Assembly (NCBI GenBank): GCA_033980235.1
Contig: CM067059.1
Span: forward strand, 22,889,494 to 22,953,493
DNA: 64,000 nt
Source: Diadema setosum
Taxonomy: Eukaryota > Echinodermata > Echinoidea > Diadematoida > Diadematidae
Direction: 5' to 3'
Under the pieces are notes generated by a model, which did no database searches, was not told where the DNA came from, and saw only the letters and a program-made list of their open reading frames with translations. Below are positions 11,074 through 22,430 of the stretch, piece by piece. A program made the position numbers and the translations under genes. Every line of letters begins with the position of its first letter. The stretch's first letter is position 1.

Positions 11074-11150
11074 GGAGAGAAAGAAGAAGAAGAATAAAAA
11101 GAAAAAGAAAAAGAAAAAGAAGAAGAAGAAGAAGAAGAAGAAAGACGACC
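11074..11150. repeat. (AAG)n / A-rich microsatellite
   Basis: Runs of GAAGAAG and AAAAAG units. Shorter and more degenerate at 23570-23630 in copy 2. Confidence 0.85.
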
Positions 11151-12378
11151 ATGATTAAGTAGTCAAGGAACTGAGCCACAATTTTGGTGAATGATAAACG
11201 TGTTCGTAGTTCGAGCTTGATAATAATAATCATGTAGGCCTATGGACGGATGAATAATTAACACGTCCAATATGGTGTCACAAGTGTAAAAGAAATGGCT
11301 TTCCACTAGCAGCACTATCAATAATCTTCTGATACGTAAATAAATATTTGATACTCATACCATATATAGGTATCCACTTACTCTAGACATGAGTTTACGA
11401 CCATTATAATGTGTTCCCCACGCCTTTTCACAGATCAACTTCATCCCAGCAAAACACACATCTCACTTCGCTGCACCCCTCCGCACGACTGTTACACATC
11501 ACTCAGTGAGTAGCAAAATTTATAATGCGCTTTATTTCACGCTGCTCCATACTCTGCATGTTTGTTTACGTATCGATGTGTTAACTATTGTGTATATCAA
11601 TCTTGATCGTTTCTTTGTTTTCATTTTCCATTTGACAAGATGGCTGGATAGCCCATAATTCAGTTGCTCCAGCTGGTCTTCCATGGGATGCAGTTGCTTA
11701 TACTTAACGGGCGGATCACTTCACCTGATTATACACCCTGCTTTACGCGATGAATGAATGAAGCGGGATCTTTTGATATAGTACGATGACCAGTGGGTTG
11801 TGACTCTCACACACACGGGGCATCCATTCCATGTCCTCTCCGAGGGACAATCCGGGGGACACTCTTCTATGTAATCTTCTATATAATTTTCCAGACACTT
11901 CGTCGAATATTGTTACTTTGCATTGATAACGGAGGGGCGGAGGGAAGAAAAGGCTTCACAAATAATATTCTGGATAGGAAGTAGGCCTACACTATTCCTT
12001 GCTGTTAGTTGTTGATAAGGGTCTAAACAGGGTCTTTATTTCTGTGCAGATACATGAGTACATGCTCTCATTCATGGCATCTCAGAATGATGGAACACTT
12101 TACAAGCAGGCAGATTTTTTAATTGATTTGAATCGAATTGAAATTATTCTCATATATTTCACCAAAGAGCAAAAACACAAATACAATGAATATCACTCGA
12201 CAAAAGACATCAAAATCATCAGATTACAATTGAATACATAAAAGACGTAAGTATTGCCATAAAACTAAATGTAATGATATCAGGGCGAATCAACACAAGA
12301 CTATCAGTGAGTATATGACGGTGCCAAAGCTTAGGTCCGTTACGAGTAAAAGTATGAAATATTATTTTGAATCGACCA

Positions 12379-12395
12379 CCAACACACACACACGC

Positions 12396-12438
<43 letters not shown>

Positions 12439-12443
12439 CACAC
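12379..12443. repeat. (CA)n microsatellite
   Basis: Near-perfect CA repeats with occasional CG. The orthologous array is at 26355-26430 in copy 2. Confidence 0.9.
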
Positions 12444-13152
12444 AGAAACACAGGCCTAACCTTACCTATTACCTTGGCAAGTTGGTTTATTGGATGACCT
12501 AACGAAATATCTTGAATCTTTCAATGTAATATACATGTATCTGTGTATTGATTATGTATAGAGATACAGTTTATAGGCCTACACGACTCCATATGATATT
12601 GACCAAAGTATTTACGCAGCAACAATGGCATTGTACGTAGACGACCAGCAGGTAACGCGGCGGAGTAGCCTGGTCCTCCTACCCCGGATGCGTGGAATCC
12701 CCGGCGTTCTAATCGGACAATGCTGCAAAAATTAACTACCAGAACCAAACTATATGTTCGCTTATCACAGGTGCATAATACAAATGTATATGGAAATTGA
12801 AAGAGAAAGAGACGTGGAAGGTACACAGAGAAAGATATGGAGGGGGGGGGAACTTACAAAAGGAGACGAAACAAACACACGCACACTGTATGATAATAAT
12901 GGGCAAAATTTGGCAGAAATCTCAGGTAGAAATCCTAGTTTCTATCCCGTGGAGGTGTGCAGTATCATTGTACATCAATTTATTCATGCAGTGCAAATTT
13001 AGGGGCTGATTTGTTTTGATTTGATTTATTCTCTGTATGGCATCATTTACAAATATTTTTTGGCAGTACAATCAAACATAATACATACATAATATGATAC
13101 TCAATATGAACAGTTTCTACAATTTCAACAATTTGCATTACACATAAATCTG

Positions 13153-13341
13153 GAGTCAAAAGGGGCCTTAGCATTCGATCCTAGCAGAATCTTCGTCAGA
13201 GGCAGAATGACGGTAATTTTGCCTCTGACGAAGATTCTGCGAGGATCGAAAGCTCAGGCCCCTATTGACTCCATTTTACTTCTTTGGCTCGCCACTATTG
13301 GATAAGCAGTTTCAGCAGCTTTTTTTTTTTTTTTTTTTTGC
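13153..13341. mobile_element. Penelope-like fragment with inverted hammerhead-like cores, copy-1 specific
   Basis: Flanked by a 14-bp target duplication, TACACATAAATCTG, at 13139-13152 and 13342-13355. The site is empty in the second duplicate. The right half holds CTGACGA (13225-13231), a 5-bp stem GATTC/GGATC around TGCGA, and GAAA (13248-13251), the conserved core order of hammerhead ribozymes, with GCCT/AGGC pairing outside it. The left half carries a degenerate inverted copy. It ends with a T run of about 20. Hammerhead motifs in terminal regions are known for Penelope-like elements; the assignment here is by resemblance. Confidence 0.5.
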
Positions 13342-13679
13342 TACACATAAATCTGTGACCTAATTACAGTACATGTGTTATGAATTAGCATACAGAACGG
13401 TTGCCAATAATATTAATAAGCTATAAGCTTGACTCTTTGGCAACCGATGATACAATATGTTAATGCAATAAGAGAAGCGGGTCCAACATGATACTCATGG
13501 AAAAGAGGGATAATGAAAAAAGAGACAGAAAGAGTAAGATTCTGAATTAATATCCACGGACTCGGAGTCCACCAACGAGATACAAATGAACATCGTGCCG
13601 TTGACTGGAAACTGCATGTCAAACTCTGATTATGCTGATCGTGAGAAATTGGGACTCGCCTCCACTGTTCTAAACTTAC

Positions 13680-13809
13680 CGAATCCTTTGGCTTGCAGTT
13701 TATCACGCATCTCTGGGCTCGGGTATATGTTCTCATCGCGATATGATGGAGGAAGAAGAAATATTCCAGATTTCACACTCCAAAATTCACTTTTCTGTGC
13801 TCCCGGCAT
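13680..13809 (-). CDS. Exon 1 of duplicated minus-strand gene, copy 1
   Basis: ATG at 13809 with an in-frame TAG three codons upstream, so the start is well defined. The 43 codons begin MPGAQKSEFWSVKSGIFLLP and end MRDKLQAKGF plus one base, followed by the consensus donor G|GTAAGT. Phase 1 fits exon 2 at 10153, which opens with the two bases needed. There is no signal peptide or membrane segment, so a cytosolic or nuclear N-terminus is likely. The peptide is rich in Pro/Tyr/Arg in its middle (PPSYRDENIYPSPE). The other duplicate has two substitutions, both changing an amino acid (Glu/Gly, Ala/Thr). I do not recognise the family. Confidence 0.65.
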
Positions 13810-14137
13810 ATTTCTCTATTCTTTTTTTCCTTCGCTCTCGCCCTCGTTCCTCCACACGTGTAATCGTATATAGTCATTAAAGTACGCCTCGTCCACTTCG
13901 TGATTGGGACGCTGAATACTGTACCAGCAAACAGTCTTGCATTGATAAAAAATAATGTTCGCAAACTATGACTATACCACTGCGGATGAGGGTGTACTAG
14001 ACTTATCGATTCGGAGGGACTTCGCAACTTTTTTCTCCCCTTGGATGCACTTCAGTGATTTCGATAGACAGAAATGCTTACAGTTCACTGGACATCCGTT
14101 TGTGTCACTTGCCAATCTTTCTGCTCAAGTCTGTCAG
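13810..14137 (-). promoter_or_regulatory. Probable 5' UTR/promoter region of the duplicated gene, copy 1
   Basis: This is the sequence directly upstream of the exon 1 ATG, almost identical in both duplicates and ending at the duplication breakpoint. A purine-rich stretch (GGAAAAAAAGAATAGAG) precedes the ATG. No TATA box or initiator can be assigned with confidence. The breakpoint lies only about 330 bp upstream of the ATG, so the two copies may have different distal regulatory sequence. Confidence 0.35.
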
Positions 14138-14255
14138 TCAGCGATGCAGCAATAATTGATAAAAATCGGAATTAGCAAGGAAAAATGAAAGGGAGAAAAA
14201 GATGCAAACTCTAGAAGCCAATTTCCGAATACGTTTAGGAACAGAAAACTTGGAG

Positions 14256-14654
14256 TTAAAGGGATGGTATAGTTTTGGCTGAGATGGAGCTTCAGATTCC
14301 CAACAGTGCTTTTTTTTTTAAAGATAATGAAAAAACATCTTATGAAATATGAAAGAGCAGACAAAGAATACTATTGTACGAGGAATTCAACGTTTTTTTT
14401 TTAATGAAAATCAGTTTTAAAACGGTTAAGATATCCAAAAACAAAGATGTCCTAATAAAAGGTGCTACCCACCATTTGTAAGGTACACTTTGTTTTACTT
14501 TTTTAAATCGCATCCATTTCAAAGAGGATTTTCATCAAATAAACGTTGAAATTGTATGCTTTTCTAATGTTTTAGAAGTGATTTCTAATTATCGATAGCA
14601 AAAAGTTAAAATCTGAACCCCCTAACTCAACCAAAAATATACTGTTACTTTTTA
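14256..14654. mobile_element. TTAA MITE, family 1 (element A)
   Basis: It starts TTAAAGGGATGGTATAG and ends with the degraded inverted form CAACCAAAAATATACTG near TTTTTAA. The interior has the family's central self-complementary block (AAAATCAGTTTTAAAACGG and its inverse). It lies in the spacer between the two duplicated segments. Confidence 0.75.
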
Positions 14655-14697
14655 AGCATCACCGTATGACCGTGTAAAGGCCTACGACTGTGCCTAC

Positions 14698-15092
14698 CTA
14701 AATTGAAGGAATGGTATAGTATTGGTGGAGATGAGAATTTGACTTTTAACCTTTTGTTAGAAACCAAGAAACCACCGATGAAACACTACAAAGCATACCA
14801 TCTTAAAAGGAATTCAAAGTTTATTTGACGAAAATCGGTTTTGGAATGGCCGAGACATCCAAAAACAAAGTATACAAAACAAAGCGATCGTATAATAAAA
14901 GATGGGTCCCACCTTTGTATTCTCTGTCCTGGGTATCTCAGCCGTTTCAAAACTAATTTTCATCAAATTAACTTTGAATTCCTCTTGGAATTACATGCTC
15001 TTTCATATTTCATAAGTGGTTCTCATTCTCTCACCCAAAAGTGTTAGAAACCCGATGTTAGGTCTTAACCAAAACAATACGATCCTTTTAAC
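14698..15092. mobile_element. TTAA MITE, family 1 (element B)
   Basis: The left end GAAGGAATGGTATAGTATTG and right end CAAAACAATACGATCC are inverted, with TTTTAA flanking the right. The interior carries the palindromic block AAAATCGGTTTTGGAATGG and its inverse near 14945. It lies next to element A, in the spacer. Confidence 0.8.
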
Positions 15093-15778
15093 GTTTCATG
15101 TCTTCAAGAAAAACAGAAACACTTTTTAATTTCAGCTTTAATTTTTTTTTTCCAAGTTACATTTTCTTCTGATGAACGTCATGATATTGCAGTTTGAAGA
15201 AATGAAATGATAAAATCAAATAAGATATCACAATATTACAGCTAAAGGAAACATATGTTTTTTTTTTATTCAACATGTTCTTTATTAAAATCATTCTTTT
15301 CACTGGTTCAAATAAATTTATCAAAAGCATTGACTTCACGTGAACTTAATGATGCAATACAGGAGCGAAAGAAATGCTGAAAATTGTACTGTGTTGAAAC
15401 ACTTCACTGAAATTATGGCATGATCAAAACGGCCGCTTCTGCACACTCTAATTCCTCCACTATTTCACATCGAATCACTCCACGGTTATATACTGTGAAA
15501 GATAAAAGATATTAATTTACAGAAGAAAGCCGTTTATGCATAATTATAAAGTTGAATATCGGGAACACAAAGATCCGTTGTTTGCTTAACAAAAATGTTT
15601 TGAGATTCACACACGTTTCATCAAGCATCCAGGGAAATTCGCAGCAGTACGTATGTATCATTCAAGAATTTTCTCAACTTCGACGTAAGAATATTATTAC
15701 TGTTAAACTGAACAGATCACTGCACTGATACTTTAATAGCTTAGCAAGAAAATTTTCCTACGGCTACATCTAATCCGC
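15093..15778. other. Spacer between duplicates, no gene seen
   Basis: AT-rich with T runs. No coding motif or repeat boundary beyond the two MITEs to its left. Confidence 0.5.
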
Positions 15779-16573
15779 GTACGGTATATACTTGTTCATA
15801 CATAAATTCACGCGAAACGTACAAAAACCGTGTGAATGGAATGATATTCTCTTTCCTATGAGAACATATCGGCCTATCAGTACTGTAAAAGATAGCTATA
15901 GTAAGCCAGTTCGTATCTGGGAGGTTTTTGTCTCACCTCTCGGTTCGTATACTAGTATATACACTCTGCGCATGAGCAGAAAAAAAGTATTTTGTGATTA
16001 AGGCATGTGGGTTTTCAAATTCGCTGAGATAAGCATCTGTGATGTAATGATTATCTATGACGTAATCCTTGGAGCTTACCTGCGCGTCCAAGCTGTGAGC
16101 AATTAATTAGTGTTCACTAAAGGCTAGTATTTTACAATCTTGATAATAACAGTAATAATGATAATAAAGTAATAATGATAATGATGATGATAATAATAAT
16201 AACAATGACAATGATAATAATAATAATAATTCATTAGCACTGTATCCACAGAAGCTAGTACTTATGCATAGAAGGAACAATGTACAACAAACAAACAATA
16301 TGAAATAAAATAAACAACTTATATTCAAATTCTAAGAGAAGGTTTGTTAATGCATCCAATGCAACACGATGAAATAGACGCGTCCCCGAGCGTAAATTGA
16401 TGAGCCATCTAGTCACCTGGTCTACACAGGTTAATTCTTTGTTTGAATATAGCATTGTTACGTCGGGCAAGGTTATACACAGGGCCGACGGAACTGGACT
16501 ATGTCGCTTTAAAAACGAGTGAAGTCACAGTGCCTATCCAACTGACAAAAACAAAAAGGACATTTTGTCCAAA

Positions 16574-16668
16574 ATTTAATGCACTTGTATATAGGCTCCT
16601 GTATAATACAGGAGCCTATATACAAGTGCATTAAATAATACAGGAGCCTATATACAAGTGCATTAAAT
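16574..16668. repeat. Hairpin plus direct repeat of a 31-bp arm
   Basis: The arm 16574-16604 is followed by its perfect reverse complement at 16606-16636, and that complement is repeated at 16638-16668. The other duplicate has a single, slightly diverged arm at about 3724-3754. This looks like a local template switch during replication followed by slippage, not an element insertion. Confidence 0.9.
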
Positions 16669-19134
16669 AATTCTAAATGGGCTAATTACGACTGGCTTAT
16701 TCACGTATGTAAGGAGCTGCATATCGGGAATACAATTCAATTGTGATTAACCTCTATCAAGGTGCATCCTGTGACTTTTTAATGATGGGCGATGATTTGT
16801 ACATTTCTTTTGAACTCAGACGTGATGCTCGACTTCGCAAGTATAGAAATTATCAATAGCGTGATAAAACGCAAAAGGCGAAAGTCCAATTTACTTTTCT
16901 TTCTCTTCACCTCAATTCCATTGATTATCCTCGCGAAAAATAATCAATCTCAGTAATACAAAATATAATTGTGATTATATACAACGTATACTATACATTT
17001 CTACACTAAACCTTTTGGTTCTCGAAAGCTTAATTCCTTTAGGATCATTCCACCACATCACTTCCGGATCAATCTTTCTGCTTCATCAATCTCTTAAATC
17101 TCCCTAAATCAATATTGTCCTCCGTAATTTACAACAATTAAAAATCAACCTGTCCTGAACGTTGCTAGCTCGGTCTCAAGTCTAACCATTTCACAGAAGT
17201 GCCTTCTGACCATCAAGGCTTGATTTTCAAAGGGTTTTTTTTTTTTTTTCGCCGTACATTTAAAAGACATTCAACGCACATTGGTAGTCGTAAACAAACA
17301 AAGTATATATGACATAGCAGGAATACAAAAACAAAATCAACAAACAAAATAAAAGCAGAATTAATGCCAACTGGTCAAAATAAAACTTTGAGATTACGGG
17401 ATCATTGCTATGCAAATAAACCTGAATACCACAGGAAAAAAAAAAAAATAGACCTGAGATGTTCCTTTTCTCCTGCAACAATAAAAGCACCATGACCATG
17501 ATGACACTGTAGCAAAGTATAGACAGTAAAATAAGCAAAAGACAGATAACACTGCACTCTTTCCTTTAAATTGCAGCTTGTCCTAAGCTCTTGAATCACC
17601 TTCACGTTGTTTGTATTGGTATTGTTAATGTTGTTGTTGTTGTTGTTTTCAAGAAGAGGTGAACTTTTACCCACAGTGATATGTATTTCACCTGTCACCC
17701 GTGTGTAGCCTAATGCGCTGTTCCATCCTTGAACACGAAGGGATGTGCACGGACATTATACCCCTATTGCTTTTGAGTCGTGCTGTATTGCAACGCGTTA
17801 TAGGGAGCACACAACCTTGCTCAACATGAACTATTTTTCTCCCATTATAAAGTTATGTCATTCGCACGTAAATACCAAGCAGTGAATGATTTGCTTCTAA
17901 GTTTTGGCGAGTAGACATGTACCGAAATTCGCATGACTTACTGTTTTACAGATTTGTAGGCAACCCTTGAGAGGAAGACTATTCGCATACTTCAGGCAGT
18001 GCAGATACACGTAACTCTCATGGTTACAGTTTGATATACCAAAGATTCGTTGATCCAAAAATGAAAGAAGGTTCGTTATTCCGAAAGTTTGTTTTAAAAA
18101 TTGAAATAGGCCTAACGTTTGTAATTCCGAAGGTTCGTCAGTACGTACCTTCTTTTCATTTTCGGATCAACGAAGCTTGGGAATAATCAACCCTATTTCA
18201 TTTTCGGAATTACGAATTTTCAAAATAACGAACCTTCGGAATAACGCCACGAATGTACGAATTAACGAACACTTTTTTGTTCTTTTTCGGATAAACGAAC
18301 TTTTGGAATAAAGAGCACCACGTTGTACCCACTCTTATAGTACTCGTAGAGGTAGGATAATACAGCAAACAACCCGTTTGATTTGTCACCACACTGTGAA
18401 TATGTACTGAATGTTCTTGTAATGCTAGATCTTAAGAGTCAGCTTTCAGGTTTGTAGTAGCTTATGACACATATAAACTTGAAAGTACATGTTTTAAATT
18501 CACGAATTTCATGTGACACTCGCCATGTGACATTACCATGTGTCATATGAGAAATATAGCCCATGAGTCATACAGCCCACGAATCATACATCCCATGAGT
18601 TCGACACTCGGCAAACAAAGCCTACGAGACCGACACAGTAAGCCCCGTGTTGTAATGTCGAACTCATGGGCCTTATTTGGCCCGAGTGTCGAAATCATGT
18701 GCTGTATGACTCGTGGGCTGTATGACTAATGGACCTTTTTTCAATGTCGAACTCGTGGGCTGTATGACTCGTGGCTCTTCTTGTACACACTGACTTTGAA
18801 GACTAGACGTTTCTGCAACACACCCAACATGGGAGAAATAACATTTAGGCCTGTGTAACTCTCACTTCAAAACGAATACAGGAACATAATTATGTTTTAC
18901 TAAGGTCTATTTATCATGTTTATCACGATGACAAAAAAAAAGGACAATACGAGTGGAGCATGTTTCAGTAAATAATATGGAATCTAACGACTTTGAGATG
19001 TTCTAATTAAAAGATTCGAATGACGAGGGGATGGCAACGTTATTCTTATGATTGTCCACCAAATAAGCGATGACCTAGCGCTATCTCTAAGGAGAGTTCT
19101 ATTACTACTTGACTCTTTCCTGCTTGATGATCAC
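16669..19134. other. Duplicated non-coding segment, copy 2
   Basis: The counterpart of 3755-6466 without the palindrome insertion. It contains the TTCGTTATTCCGAA array at about 18048-18320 and short repeated phrases around CATGGGCTGTATGACTCGTG at 18540-18780. No gene supported. Confidence 0.5.
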
Positions 19135-20388
19135 TCAGGTCAACCTCTTTACCTCATGACGTAGTCTATCATACTCGTCCCATTGTTTGTTCGCGTGGGC
19201 TAAGTCGCGATCTTTAATCAACTGAAAGACATTTTTGTTGATCTTGGATCTTGGATACTGGGAAGAAAATTTCCGGAGAGCTTCTTGGTCCCGATTCCCG
19301 ACGGGTGCCCCACCTGTACAGTTCTTCTTAGGGACAGTCAGGGAGCAATACACCATGAAATGATCGCTGAGGGAAACACGAACGACGCCCGACTTGACTT
19401 TGGTATGGTTGTCGGTGTAAATCAAGTCGATGATGCTTTCCGTCACATTGTCCTCTCCCTTACTTGAATATCTTCTGCGTTCCGTTCTCGTTGGATCCTT
19501 GATCAGCTGCTTTAGCTGACAGCTTTCCTCCATCCCTTTAAGAGTTCGTAGTTTTGATTCTACTGTGGATCTTTGCGCCGCTGCTGCGTCGGCAAGCTTC
19601 ATGTCAAAATTGAAATCTCCGAGTACAACATAGTTTGTCTTACATCGGCATGTTTTTCCCTTGGTGGAAGCATTGCTGTCTTTGGTAGTACCGCCAGCAT
19701 CTTTGCTGGCAGCAGACTTTGTCCCCTTTCTCTTCACAACATCTGCGGATGCGTCTCGCTTGTTCAAGAGTCCACATTTCTCGTGGGCTTTTAGCTCGTG
19801 AATGTTACTTAATAACTTCTCGAAAGCCGCAATCTGGTCGCGTGTTCCAGGGGGGACGTAAACGTCGAGGATTCGAAGTGCCTTGCGCTGCTCACACTTA
19901 TCAGTGTGCCTCGCAGCTGCGCCTGCCGCTGCTGCTGCTGAGGCTCTGCCTTTGGCGGCGGTCTGCTTCGCAGGTTGACCAAGGTCTAATTCAACACATA
20001 CCATCTCAAGGCTAGGGTCACAGTTCAGGCACTTGCATCTCTCTGCCAACTCTGCCTTGACGTACACCATGACCCCTCCACGTGGACGGTTTTCTGAATT
20101 GGGCTTCCCATCTCGCCGCTCGATTATTTCGTAACCAGCTACCTCGAAGTCTGCCTCCCTGTTGCCGTTCCTTAGCCACGTCTCGCTTAGCGTCATCACA
20201 TCTACGTTTGTCCTGAATAGCAGCAACCGAAGTTCGTCAATTTTTGGAGGCAGAGATTGGCAGTTGAGATGGCCTATAGTAATGCCGTCACATTCCCAGA
20301 GACGCGCAAGGTCTTGTTGAACGACATCTGGAGGCTGTTGATGAGAAGACGTGAAGGTATGTGTATAGTAAAAACTAGTACAAAACAT
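19135..20388 (-). CDS. EEP-family endonuclease domain ORF, copy 2, active site intact
   Basis: A 417-codon frame from ATG at 20388, one codon shorter than copy 1 in the low-complexity insert. All EEP landmarks are present: GHLNCQS, TLSETWL, VYVPPG, GDFNFD, SDHF. This copy could therefore be a working metal-dependent phosphodiesterase/endonuclease. By hand count the two copies differ by about 17 synonymous and 18 non-synonymous changes with no frame break. That is far fewer amino-acid changes than neutral drift would give. Many changes cluster in the Ala/Lys/Ser-rich insert. The origin is probably a CR1/L2-type LINE nuclease domain, but no reverse transcriptase lies downstream. It may be a third exon after 22431-22663. 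Confidence 0.75.
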   Translation of the reverse strand: MFCTSFYYTHTFTSSHQQPPDVVQQDLARLWECDGITIGHLNCQSLPPKIDELRLLLFRTNVDVMTLSETWLRNGNREADFEVAGYEIIERRDGKPNSENRPRGGVMVYVKAELAERCKCLNCDPSLEMVCVELDLGQPAKQTAAKGRASAAAAAGAAARHTDKCEQRKALRILDVYVPPGTRDQIAAFEKLLSNIHELKAHEKCGLLNKRDASADVVKRKGTKSAASKDAGGTTKDSNASTKGKTCRCKTNYVVLGDFNFDMKLADAAAAQRSTVESKLRTLKGMEESCQLKQLIKDPTRTERRRYSSKGEDNVTESIIDLIYTDNHTKVKSGVVRVSLSDHFMVYCSLTVPKKNCTGGAPVGNRDQEALRKFSSQYPRSKINKNVFQLIKDRDLAHANKQWDEYDRLRHEVKRLT

Positions 20389-20539
20389 TTTGTGTGTTGC
20401 TAATCAATTTTGGCATCAATCGACGAGAAATAAACATTGCATTTTTTTTTATTCAAGTCTAATTAGTGGAAAAAAGTGTGTTATGCATTCATCTACTGTA
20501 GAATGACAGGGCGATTCATCTGATTGCAATATTATGTAG

Positions 20540-21667
20540 AGGTTCATTTTTTCACAATCAGTCAAAACTTAGCCTTGTGACGAGACTTTCGCCTGCAACG
20601 GATCTGCAAGCTGCATCCGATCTTGACTGCAGGAATGAAGTTCTTCCGCTAACCGACGTAGCTGGCGCCCGTTGAGAGTCCGAGACAGGAAGGGCTCCGG
20701 CCGGTGCGAGGGAACGACTTTCCAGAAGTATAGCATCTCTACTGCCATGAAACCACGTAACAAACTTCTCAACTTCTTGGTTCATGGCAAAGACAAGAGA
20801 TCTACTGATGACCAAAATGGCTCGATTATCGAGTCCCGTGTGATGGCTGCAAGAGTTGTTACATCGGAGAGACAGCAAGAAGACTTGGAACCAGGAAAAA
20901 AGAATACCAACAGGAAGTCGACGCCAGCGAATCCTCGTACTTCACAAGAGGAAAAAAGAAAGGTAGGGCCACCGGAACTGGGAAGGAGGGGGGGGGGGGG
21001 TGCCGAGGGAGCTCGCCCCACCCCCATCCCCTTTTCACAATTATTTACATAGGAATACATAGTGTGTACCCCTTCGGGCCTCCCCCACTTTTTTTTTTTT
21101 GACCCAGGAAGTGACTCCTGAAAACATTGCCGATGCATTTTCTTTTGGGGAGTGTTGATAAGGCCTGCGCTGAAGGCTTTTTTTTCACCACACTGGAAAA
21201 GAGCTTCATCCCTGCATGTGACTCAACCAAACCCACACGGTGGGTAAGGAGGCCTTCTACATTCGGAAGGAACAAGGGAAAACAAAAGAACAGGGACGTG
21301 GGCCAATACCGTCTACGGGCATTTCACACTCTTTTTCACCATAATATCCCAGTCTCTCGGACAAGCGAACGCTCAACGAGCGCCAGCTACGTTGGCTAGC
21401 GAGAGAACTTCGTTCGCACACAGCAAAATCGGGGGGGGGGGGGGGCATTTCCTGTCAAAGCATTTTGTCCGACAAAGTTGTCGGACAAATTTGCTATCAG
21501 CCAATCAGATGCAAAGATTTCAGTAGCTTGTAACAATTTGTAAGAAAAATATCCGACCAAAACGCTTCATGAAATGCCCCCCTGATGAAGCTTGCAGGTC
21601 CTCAACAGGTTAAAGTCTCAACACATGGTACATTTTTGACTGATTGTGAAAAAAAAAAAATGAACCT
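20540..21667. mobile_element. Fold-back-type element, copy 2
   Basis: The same long inverted ends as at 7908-9172, starting AGGTTCATTTTTTCACAATC. It lacks the 222-bp internal duplication but keeps an intact nested MITE in its right arm. Long G and T runs occupy the centre (20987-21000, 21090-21100). Confidence 0.65.
21431..21582. mobile_element. Short MITE with G-rich inverted ends
   Basis: The left end, a G run then GGCATTTCCTG...CATTTTGTCCGAC, is inverted at the right as GTCCGA-like...ACGCTTCATGAAATGCCCCCC. It spans about 150 bp and is nested in the fold-back element's right arm. In the first duplicate the right part is missing (deletion between 9107 and 9108). Confidence 0.7.
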
Positions 21668-22430
21668 TCACATAAATGATAGGATGGCATCTACCTCAGG
21701 GTCCCTTTGGTAGGAAAGCAAATAAAACTAGTAAATTGATAAAGAAGAAATGAAGAGATGAAGAAATGAATGGTCAAGTAGATTAATCGATGATTCCACC
21801 CAAAGATACTATAAAAATATGTGAAATTTTTTTAAAAAATCCATGGCAGATTTCTTTGTTTATCTGTTGTTAGTTTGAATTACATGAAGGTTGGTTTTTC
21901 TCTGTGTTTTGACAGAGCGGTAATCCCCCCCCCCCCCCCCCATCACCTCAATTTCCTATTGATGACATGCCATCGATGCCACTGGGAATCATAAAATTGG
22001 CCAAATAACAGAGGGCACTTTGAATGGCTAGGTTAGAATTACTCCAAAGCACGTTTGCAATACTTGTTGACCATTTTTTCTTTATGTCACTCGCCATTGG
22101 ATCTATTAACTCGGCATCTGGCATCAGCTGGGCTCATTTTGAAAAGAAAATTGTAGTGATCAGCCTACTAACAAATCATCTTAGTTGTTTTCCAATACAC
22201 TAGATTTGCGTCTGCTGAAAACTAAGCGAATGGACACACACAAAAAAAAAAAAAAAAAAAAAAACCGAGACGCAACAAATGAATACAGTAAAAACAAACA
22301 CAACAATACTGAGAATATAACACATCCCCATTCGCCTACACAAAGAGACATCCCGTGAAAAGGCTATTCTATTTCAAATTACAGTAAAACGCATTATGTT
22401 TAAATGGCGAAAGCATTGGTCCAGGCCTAC

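Larger units (their letters stand above)
10154..13679 (-). other. Putative intron 1, copy 1
   Basis: About 3.5 kb between exon 1 and exon 2, carrying G runs (10372), an AAG microsatellite (about 11074-11150), an AC/CA microsatellite (12379-12443), LINE 3'-tail-like sequences near 12110-12240 and 13009-13060, and the Penelope-like insert. No further coding block was found. Confidence 0.5.
2812..14137. repeat. Segmental duplication, copy 1 (11.3 kb)
   Basis: Collinear and in the same orientation as 15779-28186. Similarity starts at the shared word GTACGGTATRTACTTG and ends at the shared word GCTCAAGTCTGTCAG. Divergence is a few percent in aligned parts, plus copy-specific insertions. Insertions private to this copy are a LINE tail (3359-3496), a palindrome (5713-6019), a 222-bp internal tandem duplication (7993-8437) and a Penelope-like fragment (13153-13341). 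It contains one copy of the minus-strand exon 1, exon 2 and EEP frame. Confidence 0.95.
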
